Below, one piece after another: positions 1-12,200 of a DNA stretch of 64,000 bases. The notes below the pieces were generated by a model. The model was not told the DNA's origin. It made no database searches and saw only the letters and a list, made by a program, of their open reading frames with translations. Numbering within the stretch: position 1 is the first letter of the stretch; each line of letters begins with the position of its first letter. The position numbers and the translations under genes were made by a program. Source of the DNA: Theristus sp. LFF4_11 (Eukaryota; Nematoda; Chromadorea; Monhysterida; Xyalidae); NCBI GenBank assembly GCA_030248135.1, contig JASANC010000829.1, positions 1 through 64,000 on the forward strand. The letters are read 5' to 3'.

Positions 1-272
1 AATTTAAAGTAGAAATTGTCCAAAAAAATTCTGCCACTGTCAAAAGTCCACACGAAACTCCAGGCTAAAAGCATAATGTCGCTTTGTCTGGAAAGTGTCT
101 TGAACCCATTTTCAGATGAAAGTACAATTCTGATGGCAGAAGAGCGTTTTTTAATTAATAAAAAAATTAATTTAAAAATCCCGATTTCTTTGAAAAAAAT
201 CAAAAGTTAAAAAATTCGAGAGGCGTAGTTGATGTTGCAAATGTTTGTTCAGCTTCAGCGTTTCCCGCCGCC
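1..272. other. 5' flank of the kinesin heavy chain gene
   Basis: No gene is seen upstream of the first kinesin codon. The stretch is AT-rich, with runs such as TTAATTAATAAAAAAATTAA near 150-172. Just before the start there are two closely spaced CAG trinucleotides (near 249 and 255), which could be acceptors for a 5' UTR exon or for a spliced leader. The sequence alone does not decide between these. Confidence 0.4.
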
Positions 273-3200
273 ATGTCCGGCCCTTCTGAATGCACGGTGC
301 GCGTGTTCTGCCGCGTGCGCCCGCTGAACGATTCGGAGCAGCGGAGCGGCTCGTCTGTGTGCGTGAAATTCCCGGGTGACGATTGTATCAGTGTCGGGGT
401 ACGTTTTTGCACTCGTTTGGTCTTCTGTTCTGTTTTGTTCGGCACGTTTTTTGTGTCGGTGTCGGGCAAGTGCATTCATGCACTCGCGTCACCTACGCAC
501 GTGCGTTTTTTTGTTCCATGAATGTGTAGCGAAGTTCCATGAATGCGGCTTAAGTTTTAGACAAAAGATAGGGTGGACTTGGTGTGAATGAATAACTGTG
601 GTGAAGACCGATCAAACTTTGACTCTCGCTTTTGGTTGAAAATCAACACACTGAAATAGTGAAAACCTGTTTTCGGACGGAACGTCACTGAGATTGCTTT
701 TTTGAAATCACGCGGTCACTCACACCCCATTTGGGCCTCATATCGATAAATTTCGTGTGCACTTTTTTGATCGAAATGTTTTTTAACCCAGAAAACAAGC
801 ACTGGAACTTTCTGAAAACTGCGAAAGGTTTCATTTCAATCAACAGTGCCACCATCCCCGACAAAAAAACCGTGAATTCGCACGAGACAAAGAAAATTGC
901 ATCACACAATGGTCGCATCACGAATGCACTTTCTGTACCATTTTTTCGCGGTGGAACAATCAGATTATTTGCAGTTGTTATCCTCCAATTTGACACACTC
1001 TGAAATTTGTTTGTCGTATATTGCAATTGTTTGAGCCCGCTGCCCGCCCATTCACATTGTGCGCAAAGTATTGCACTTTTTGGTCTTCGTGTATTCTGTC
1101 TATTTTGTGCTAAAATGTTTCACTCGACAGTCTCGCGTGTGTGTGTGTCTGTCTGTGGTGAGTGTGAGTCATGTTATTTGCATCCTGTTTTGTTTGTGCG
1201 AGCGCGCACTGTGGAGGGACGCCACACAGAACAAAAATACTGAATGAATTTTAGTGTTCGTACTGTCGTCGAAAAGGGAACCGCACACTGAGAATGTTCA
1301 GAACTGAAAAATGCTCCAAAGTCTGCTCTCATTGATTGGCTTTATGTGTGGCTTATTGGGCCAATCTGCGCGTACCGTGTCCTAGTTTGCCAGCAACCAA
1401 TCAGCGATTGATATTCAGTTTTCTGGCGAAATGTGCAGTATGCACAGAAATCTGAACTGAATAAATGGTGCCATTTAGCTCCAGTGTTACATGGTGTGTG
1501 AATTTGGTCGTTGAAAAATGACCAAAAATTAGCTGGACACTGCTCATTCTTGTGATGCCAGTGTGACTCGATTAATAAAGGTGTGTCGTGCGTGCCTTGG
1601 TTAGTCAAACACAAAATGCGAAACCAACAAAAACGAGAAATATGTGACGCACAGGCAACAATAACAACAACAATGTATTGTGTTTGCGTGCTATTCATTG
1701 CATGCGTCGGTCTGGTCGTGGTTTCTGGCCACATGTTTGGCCGGTTTTGGGTGAAAATGTGTCAACAAAATTGCATGGCAGCTTCTGCTTTACGTTCCTT
1801 GAAGTAAAATTTCATACTCTTTTAGGAGCAGACAAGAAAAGAGGCGATTTATTTCGAAAAAAATAGTTGCAAAACGAACAGACAAATGTATCAAATATAA
1901 ATTATGTGACCGTTTGACAACACCTGATGATTCTGTGCAAACAAGTAAAGCGGCATTCATACAATGTTTTTTAAGCACGCGCGGCTATTAAACACTGCAA
2001 AACGCGTTCGCGTTGTTTCATTAGCGCCCCCAACAGGAGAATGATAGCTATGCGCTTTTTACGCATTCGCAAGGCGCGTGCAGCTGTGGGGCAGCTACGC
2101 AACAACACGCGTTCGCAAAGTTCATCAGCGCACCCAACAACTGCTCCGTAGCTATGCGGCTTTTTATGCATTCGGAACGTGCTTCTAGCTGCAGCACAGC
2201 TGCACAGTGCGTGCGCGTTCTAGAGAAATTATTTACGCGCCGTCAAGCTAATAAACTTTATAGATCTGGAAGTAAAAAAGCGCACAGCTGGTGAAGCAAA
2301 TGAGGAGGTATTGTTGATCAAAACACCCAGTGTTGACGTTAAACATCACTATGTCGCTGGGTTTGTGTGACAAGTGCTCTGCATTGCACGGCAGTGGCAC
2401 GCAATAGCCATCAGATGCCAACAGCTTTTTCAGTGTTCAGAATTTCGATTTTTAGCTTCAGGAAATCAGAAAAACTGTTCCGGAGTCCGGACGTCCATCC
2501 AAGCTGTTACGATGCTCAAAAACTTCATTAAATTCAAAATGTTGTCAAAAATTCAAAAAGTCCAAATGCTGTCTTTGGGATTTTTTGACCAACAGACTAC
2601 TTTTCAAAGTTGTTTTATTGTTTTATTCTGTTGCATTATTTCATTTGAAGTTTGGTTGTGGAAGTTTGATTGGTTGTGATTTTTGTTGTTTTTTATTATT
2701 GTTCGTGTGCTGAAACTTTGACGAGGTAGCTTTCAAAAAACGGTGAGCAAGCAAGCAAACAAAAACAGGTAGTTTTTTGATCAACAACAAACAATTGCAA
2801 AATTTAAAAAAAATCAATCAGAACAACGAACGGGGACAAGAAAACCGAAGACAGAATCTGATCATGTGTGTGGCAAGTTTTACTGGACAAATACAACAAA
2901 TATTTTGCAGTGAAGGAAGAGCTGAAGCTGGTGCTCATTTCAAAATGATTTCGTTTGCCAGGGAATTTTTTTTTGAAATCCCGTGAAAATCGAATCAAAC
3001 AAGATTGATTTTATCATATTTTATGTGTCATAACAACCTGTGTTGCCGAGGTGTCTCAGATTTATGTTTCAAATTAACAAATCAATATTGTGAAGCACAG
3101 CAATGCGGCAGCTAAAAACACTTTTTGAATGCACAAAACGTCGTGCAGCTATGCGGCGCCTCTGCGGGCACCAATTGCACAAATCGCATTCAATAAATCA

Positions 3201-6200
3201 CGCAGCTGCCCCCACAGCTACTGGGGCTTTGTGAACCCGTTTGCATCATTAGCGCACGCAGCAGGTGCTGCGTAGCTCTGCGGCGTTTTGCGCGTTCGCG
3301 TAAGAATAGTCTCGTTGCTCGCGGGGCAGCTATTAATTCAAACTGTATGAATGCGCCTTAATTCTTTCGCTTGTTACTCAATTTCTAAATTACTCCTATT
3401 CTTCGCATGGTCCACAGTGGTGTGAAGAAAGGTCAGAAATGTTGTTTAATTCAAGCCGAGTGCGCTGATTTGCTGTGTGACCACCGGCATCTGTTGCGGT
3501 CAAATGCAGCCAATCAATCATTTGCTCAAATAGTGCAGAATTCAGTTAGTTAAGCTGGTTGCGTTTTGTTTTGTCTTCATAACTCAAAACTTTTTTGTGG
3601 TGGCTTCTGTGAGTTGAATGAAACTGTGTTATTGTAGTTTTGGTTGAGTTGACGTTGACCATACTCGTTGGTTGTGTCTTTTTATCAGTTATGAAAACTC
3701 AAAAGAGGGGATCTTTCTCAGAACAGACCTTTTCGAGTGTCCGAAAATTTGCGCTAAAACAGAACAGAGCTGTGTTTTTACCCTGACCCAGCACACTGCC
3801 CAATTTTACGTATTTATAAAATACCCGGGTTTTGTAAAACCATCTGTCGACTTTCGCCCGGCCACCGGAGCGGATGCACATTGCCTGATATTCATTGGTC
3901 AGTTGGTGGCATGTGCGTGTTCTCGAAATAAAAACACCGAGGGCAGACTGGCGAAAAGGCATTTTCCATGTTATCCACCAGCTTGTTCGTGTTGTGTGTG
4001 TGTGTGAATGGGGTTTAGGCTGCTCCTTGCTGTTGAGGTGACTTATAGCAGCAACAAAAACACACTTGACTTTCTCTCCAGCTTGAAACTCAGAAACAGA
4101 CGAGGCAATCTTTCTTTTTATTTTTGCCCAGCAAATGAGATTTTTTTGCTACCCGCCCATCACTGGTATCAATCAAACTGACACCAAAGTTGTTGTTATT
4201 TTTTGTTCATGTGATGGTTTTTTAGTCCGTCGACACTTTTTAACGCGCATTTGCTGAACTGTATTATAAATTGTTTTTTGCAGCCGAATTACCGACCAAA
4301 CAGCATGTTTAGTTGGTTGGATATGATTGATGGAGCTGTGGAAATCTGTGTCAGTGGACTGAATATTTTATGAAGATGAACACAGAAAACAGTTTCAGCG
4401 TGTTTTTGTTTGCCGCAAGCGTTTCTCAAGAAAAAAATATGTGAGTGCTCACAATCGGTGAAAAAACCGAGACGGAAATCACGGGGCAAACTGGACAAAT
4501 TTCGGTATCAACGTGTCTGTGCAACATGGTTTCTGTAAGCTTACGCAGCAATAAAATCATGTTAGCGTTAGCTGAAATTCCGTGATTTTCCAGCATGCTT
4601 TCCGCTGATAGTTTTCATGACGAGACGAGACAACCAATTGCTGGGATTTCACATGTGGGACATAATATTCGTGTGTGTTTGTGTTGGTGACAGCTGGCCA
4701 GACCATAGAAATGAGAAAAACAGCGGTTTTAGGTGTACAGGATTGTCTAGGATAGGGAACCAACCAACAAAAATGATTGTTGGGGATCAGATTCAAATGG
4801 TGATACTTTTTGAGAAAGGTCCCCAGCCAAAAATGAGCGATTAATATCTTGTTATGAATCTTGTCGCAAAACTAGCCGAATAAATACACCTCAACTGTAC
4901 ATTTCATGCACTCGACACATTGTTCCAAATTGAAAACAGCAACCCACCCATCAAATTGCAGTCTGTTCCAAATTGAAAACAGCAACCCACCCATCAAATT
5001 GCAGTCAATATGTTGTTCGCGTACGTATTACTGGTCCACAACTGTGTGCAAAAATGCTCGGGAACTTTTATATTAAATTTGAACGTTTATACTGTTGATT
5101 TCTTCAGGGCAAAAGCTACGTGTACGATAGGGTGTTCAAGCCAGACACGACGCAAGAAAAAGTATACGCCGAATCTGCATTCCATATTGTTCAAGGTGTG
5201 TTTGCTCTGAATGTAACCGAGAATTTTGTGGTGAATGAAGGTGGAAAGCAGAAGCGTCAGAAAGTAAAGTAAAAAATACAAAATTTCAACGCAAGAGCTT
5301 TTTGCTGTTTATTTCTTGCAAAACTAGCACAGCTTGTCATGGGATGAAAACAATAAAACTGTTTAAAAATCCACGTTGTTTAAAAATGAACTTAATTTAA
5401 AGAAGGAAGGTGAAAGAATATTTTCCTCTTTCAGATGTACTCAGCGGCTACAATGGTACTATATTCGCATATGGGCAAACGTCTAGTGGTAAAACACATA
5501 CCATGGAGGTGGGATATGTTTCATCGTCAAAATTTAATGATTTTTAAATTTTTGAGTTTTTCTTTCGTTAAATTCTTCATTTTTCATAAAAAATGGTTTC
5601 GACTTTTCCCTGTCTTTCATAAAACATGGTTTTTATTTTCCTGTTTTTCGTAAAAAATGGTTGAAATTTTTTTCAAATTTCAAAAAAAACTAGTTTTAAA
5701 AAACTTTTTTTTATTTTAGGGTGTCTTCGGCGAACCGGTGTTACAGGGCATCATTCCGCGTATCGTCCAGGACATTTTCAATCATATTTACAACATGGAC
5801 GAAAATCTCGAGTTTCACATTAAAGTAGGCGTTTGTGATATACCGAATTACCCCATTAAACCCCCCCCCCACCATTAATCTCCCCCACCAATAAACCCCC
5901 ACCCCCACGACAAGTTTCCGAATAATCCCCCCCACAAATAATCCCCCATGGGGTTAATTGGAAACCTGTTTGAAACACATACCAAGCGAATTCAGTGGCT
6001 GAATGCAGTGACATTGGTGAAATTGTGCTACCAAAGGCCCCAAAGGGATGAGTTAATGGTAATTTCATTGCAAAAGGCTGTTACAAAAGGAAATCTCTTT
6101 GAAAAGTAGTAGTTTCTGCGACTTTCTTACTTGCCATGCAAGGTATTTTTGCCATTTTTCAACAAACCCCCACCCCTAGAATTTGTTTGTAAATAACCCC

Positions 6201-9200
6201 CCACCAATAAACCCCCACCCCTAAAAGTCGCTGACGTATTAATCCCCCATGGGGGGTTATTGGAGGTAATACGGTAGTTTTTTTTAGTTTTAGGTTGGAA
6301 GGAAAAGGAAATTTATCAGTGGTGGTAAACTTGTAAACTTCAATTTTTATGTACTTCAGTACTTGCCTGCTTATTAGCCCGTTTTACTGATTGAATTGTC
6401 CGTTTTTTCCATTCCAGGTATCGTATTTCGAAATCTACATGGAGAGGATACGAGACTTGCTGGATGTGACGAAAACGAATTTATCGATTCATGAGGATAA
6501 AAATCGAGTACCTTATGTAAAGGGCTGTTCGGAGCGTTTCGTGTCCAGTCCGGAAGAAGTGATGGAGACTATAGAGGAGGGAAAGTCAAACAGACACGTT
6601 GCTGTGACAAGTGAGAATATAATTACAATAAACCGTGTTGCAAAGTTGTGAACAAATCCATAGCTTGTTGAGAAGACACAGTAAACACACACCATTGTAC
6701 TGTTTTGTTCCGTCTGGGAAGGTGGCACGTTTCTTTTAGTGTTTGGTCTTGAAGTTTGAAAAGGGAGGTGAACGATCAGAATAGTAATACCGGGTACAAG
6801 GTCAATGAGCATTTTGTTTTTGAAACGTCAGTGTGCGTTTAATTGTTTGTTGCGCACTCAGACATGAACGAGCACTCGTCGCGGTCGCATAGCGTTTTTC
6901 TGATTCAAGTGAAACAAGAGAACCTCGAGACACGCAAGAAACTCACCGGCAAACTGTATCTCGTGGATCTGGCTGGCAGCGAAAAGGTTGTCTAATTGGG
7001 AAACTTGCATTTTTGTTTTGTTTTTTTTGTTTTCCTGTCGTGTTAGTAACGGTTTTGTTGTCGCGCTGTGTTTTAACATGGCTACGCGTCACTAAATACT
7101 GCATCAATGCCCCCTAAGCCGTCCATCGGCCACCGATTCGAGATTCCCAAATTGGTGAAGGGCGTTTTTTTACAAATAATGCAATCTTGCTTGAGAATGA
7201 GATGACCAGAGTAGCAGTGAGATCGTTGTGAGACCAAAGTCCAGTTGACATATTGACCTGTTGTCTGTTTTACGTCCAAAAACGTCTTTTTCGATCACGT
7301 TACGAGCTATTTTGTTACTCAGGTCAGCAAAACCGGTGCCGAAGGTCTGGTGCTAGACGAGGCGAAAAACATCAATAAATCATTGTCATCACTGGGCAAC
7401 GTGATCGCAGCGTTGGCAGAGGGCGTGGTCAGTTGCTGAGTTTTTTTTCTTCGTTGCTTTACTTTTGAAACATTAGTTTGGAATTTGAATAGACTTGAAG
7501 AAGATTGTCAAGATTTAAATTCGACAGATGGTAGAACTGTTTTTCATGAACAAAACAACGATTTTCAAAGTTTCTCGGCGCACAAGTATTTCTCAGAAAC
7601 AAAAAACCGTTGTTTTGAATTCTCGAAAAAAAACCGAGTTCACCGCAGAAAACGCACATCCCATATCGCGACTCGAAATTGACGCGCATCCTGCAAGAGT
7701 CGCTGGGCGGCAACGCGCGCACCACCGTGATCATCTGCGCCTCGCCAGCGTCCTACAACGAGGGCGAGACGAAGTCGACGCTGCAGTTTGGACAACGGTG
7801 CGTTCATGGAAACACCGTTGCTGCAGTCTGTTTCTGTGGCCTGTGCTGGTAGGTTGGTGCACACGTGTGCATGCATGCATTCTCTGCAGGCATTGTTGCT
7901 GACTGCTGTGGAGGCGGAGTCAGGCCAGGCATGCACAGAATGCATGCATCACGTGCTCAACCAACCGATCGCCTTATTGCAGAAATGATACAGAAATAGA
8001 CTGACCGTATTTTGGTGGTCAGAGACACCTAAAATCGCAAAGCGAATGCCAATGCGTTTTTTCCCAACTTATTTTTTCGAAAAATCCTGCGAATATAAAG
8101 GGTTGAAAAAAACCGGAGGCCCTTTTCCAGCGCCAAGACAATCAAGAACGTCGTCGTCGTCAATGAAGAGCTTACAGCTGAGGAGTGGAAACGACGCTAC
8201 GAACGCGAACGAGACAAAGTGCTGCGATTGCGAAACATGCTCGCGCAGGCGGAGGCGGAGCTGCAGCGGTGGAGGGCGGGTAAGCTTTAGGGCAATGGGG
8301 AGGGGGGCTTGTGTTAGGTCTCCGTGTTATGCGCTGTGTTTGCAGTTTCACCGCAGTTCCTGCATTTCGCCGCGCGCACTTATCGGATGGGATCCATTTT
8401 ATTTCAATTATTGAAGTTTCGCTAAACTGTAGTCTGTATCATGTAAATTTAAAAAATTAAAATGTAAAAAACTAAAAGACAATAAAAAACAATTCGCAGG
8501 CGAGAAAGTGCCCACGAATGAATGGGTAAACCTCGCGGAGGCGAGTCACGTGCCGCCCGGTGCTGCGCCGCAAACGAACGACACGAGCGCCACAGGCAGC
8601 AACTCCCTGGATCCGGGCGGCGCGCAGTCGAAGGCGATGACACCTTCGGCGTCCGACTCGATGATCAGCTTGGATCGGTCGGTCACGTTGCAACGTGCAC
8701 AAGACGCACGTTTCAAATGCGTTGCTATTGAAAACTCGGTTGGGAGTGAGCCTTTATAGTGATGAAAGTGTCAATCGTGTGCAGCCGCAAAGTGTCTTTT
8801 TTCGTAGTGAGTGACAGTAATTGGAACGTTACAGGTGACCGCTGAAAAAGTCTATGCGTAAAAGTATAAAATTGTAACAGATTGCAATCAGAATTTCACC
8901 GGAATTCTGCAGATCCATCATGAACACGCAGCCGCTGTTTCCGGGCGGCGGTGCCGTCAGTGACGAGGAGAGAATGAAATACGAGCACGAACGGGCCCGC
9001 TTGTATCAGCAGCTCGATGAAAAGGTTGCATTCGTGTGATCGGACACAAATGTCAGCAGCATCAACGTGCCTTAGTTGCTCTGAAACTAACTGATTGGTT
9101 TCCAGCCTCTCCAGCCAGTTTTTTACTGAAACACCATTTATAAAATAGTATTTACTCACACGCGTGGCTACAACATTTTACAAAATGCCTTTGCGTGACT

Positions 9201-12200
9201 AAATGCTGCTTTATGAAGGCCGATTTTAACTTTTCATTCTTTCATATTTCTCTCAGGACGACGAAATCGAGAAGGCTACGCAGATGGCGGAGCGTCTGAA
9301 GCAGCAGATGGTCGAACAGGAGGACGTGATCAAGCAGGCGCACGTCGACTACGACGCCGCACAGGCTGAGATCACGCGCATGCAGTCCGAGAATGACGTG
9401 AGAACATTCGTTGAAAGATCGCTTGCTATTTTCGAAAGAGATTCACTCATCACCAGAAAACTTGTTGTGCAAAAGCCAGTTCATACTGACGTATGCTGAC
9501 GTACGTCAAACGCACGTCTCTTTGGAGAAAAGCATGCAGTATCACGAGACGAGTAACATTTTGGGGCAGCCAATTTGCACGCTGGAGTTTCAGTTTTTTT
9601 ATGCAGGGAAAAGAGAAGCCATTCCAGTTGACTGATTTCAAGTCTAGGTGTCTTTTAAATTCACTGGGTTTGAAATGGAACAAATATTTGCAATTTTCAA
9701 TCAATTTTGAGTATCAAATGCACTTTTTCTGTGTCATTTTCAGGCAGCCAAGGAAGAAGTGAAGGAAGTACTGCAGGCGTTGGAGGAGCTCGCGTTGAAC
9801 TACGATCAGAAGCAGCAGGAGGCAGAGTTGAAGACGAAAGAGAATGAAACGCTGGCGGATGACGTCAATAAACATCTGGTGAATGCGAATTCACTTTTGT
9901 GTCTGCATTCGAAGCGTGAACAGTCGATTCAGTCAATCAACAAATCAGTCAATTTTTTATCATTATTTGAAAATAACCGCATTTAGTTTTCTCTGGTCAT
10001 CTCCAGTTGATTATATCCGTATTTTGAATGACAATAAGTTGAGTAATAACTAAAATATCCAATAGAGCACCCGTTTTTTCTGTCGCATCACAGGCCGCCC
10101 TAAACGAAGTGAACTCGGAACTGTCGCTGATCAAGGAGTCCACGGTGGTGCACAAACGTCGCATGCAGGACATGCTCGCCAACATTCTCCGTGATCTCTC
10201 TGAAGTCGGCGCGATCGTTGGAGGCGGCGTCGGCGACGTCAAGGTATACCACGTGCCAGTCTAACGTGTCACACCGGAATGACGTCACGTGTGTCCAAAG
10301 CAAGCAGCTTGTCACGCACTGCACCCGGAACGCTCACTTTGGCCGATTGCTTCATGTGAAGACAAGCGTGAATCAAACTGTGAAGTTCTGATCTCGGTGA
10401 CCTGTGCCAGACAGGGGGCGCTTTTGAACAGTAATAGTTACCGGAGGCTACAAAAAGCTGCTAGATTTGAATTTGCATATAGGATACATCAGGCAGGATC
10501 TACGTAGTGTTTGTTGTGCAGGTTGGCTCGGATGGCAATGACAAGGCGGATAAAATCGACGAAGAATTCACGGCCGCTCGATTGTTCATCAGCAAGATGA
10601 AAAGCGAAATTAAGGATCTGGCTGATGTCAGTTTGCAAAGAACACATTCGATTTTTTTTGCTAACTTTTATCAACACCGTCGAAGTCGGAATTATAGGTG
10701 ATCAGCTGATTGGTTAGTGATCACGTGATGCACGCTTTCAGTGCATGGCAGAATCCGCCTCCAGAACTGTAAAACATTTTTTTAGTTGTGGGTGAGCTAA
10801 TTGGCTATGGGGACTTTGAAAGCCGATGGGCTTGGATAGTTGCATCGATTGGAGAGTAGTCATTAGCGTGGCTGCTTCGGTATTTTTTTTTACTGAATAC
10901 TGACTGAAGGATTCGTTTTGGTTCTCTCTTTTCTTTTACCAATCTTCATAATCGTGTCACGTGCCGAGTGCACCATGCTCTACTCGCACCGAATCACTAG
11001 CGGACGGGCCGACCGTTCATAAAAACCGCACCGCAATTTGTGCGTTTGGCTTTCGGAAATCGGTGGAGCGGAATGTACAATCTCCAGACATAAATAAACT
11101 TAAAAATGACAAGAAAACAAATTTATTCACTTTTTTCTAGAAATGTTCTTCTCTCGAGTCTGGACAATCAGACAACACGGTGATACTTGAGACGAAACAG
11201 AAGGAACTGAGTGAATGCAGGTTGCAACTGACGCAGGTTTGGCAATCTTGCAATGAAGCTTTTTATTATGTTTCAAGTCGTCATGTTATCTGCAACTGCA
11301 GTTTTCTCATTTTAAAAATCCGCCTCTGGAAAAGATGACAGAAAAACAAAAGTTAAACATGTCAATAAATATCGACACAAAAATGACGTTTTCTGACATT
11401 CGTGATTTCTTCAGCATGAAGCGAAAATGAAGAGCATGCAAGAGAAACTGACGGAAACGGAGAAGAAGAAACGACTGTTGGAAGAACAGGTGGACGCACT
11501 GAACGAGCAATGCGCCACGCTCAAAGCGCAAGGTTGGGGCGGCTCGAAACGCCTACTTAGTTTTTGTGACGCGTTCATTTTTGTTTGGATGTGCCAGGGG
11601 GATATAGAAAGAAGTATATTTTTCGTGAACACCGTTGTTTTGATGGAAACACCACGGTACAAACGTTTCAAAATGATTTCGAATCCTTTGCTTGCTTTGC
11701 CATCTCAAGTTTGTACCCAAATTTGTAGCCTGAAAACGATGTGCGTTCCTTCACAGTGATGCATTCATTCCGTAAGCGTGCACTTTCCAGCCGGCAGCGG
11801 CAAAAGCTCCGAATCGCTGGAGGCTCAGCTGACCGAGCACCGACAGACGCACGCGAAGCAAGTGGCGGCGTTGCGCGACGAAATCGACCAGAAAACAAAG
11901 GCCGTCGAAGAGCTGCGCTCGGAGTTGCAGGGGCTGCAGCTCGACCGGCAGCAGTTGCAGGTTCGCGGAGATGGCGCCAGTGTTCGCGTTGCCTCTGATC
12001 GCATGCTGTTGCATTTTCCAGTTTTCAGATGCATTGTTCGAATATTTGCATTTTGAAGAGAAAAACTTGCAGACCGAATACGATGCGCTGAAAGCGGACG
12101 AATCCGACAAGGAGAAGAAACTGAAAGAGTTTGCTGCGTTCACCGACAAACGCCAACAGGCGCAACAGGACTTGAAAGGTGCGTTTCAGACTGCATGGGA

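Larger units (their letters stand above)
399..5107 (+). other. Large first intron of the kinesin heavy chain gene
   Basis: A 4.7 kb intron between the first motor exon and the exon encoding [12 protein letters not shown]. It contains no convincing coding sequence. It holds two GC-rich repeat clusters (about 1950-2235 and 3095-3362), a CCAATCAGC motif near 1399, and an exact 43-bp tandem duplication just before the acceptor. The open frames inside it show no recognisable domain and no codon signal. Confidence 0.8.

Noticed and set aside
1120..1160. GTGTGTGTGTCTGTCTGTG tract as a regulatory element
   Set aside because: A short simple GT repeat in an intron with nothing further to support a function.
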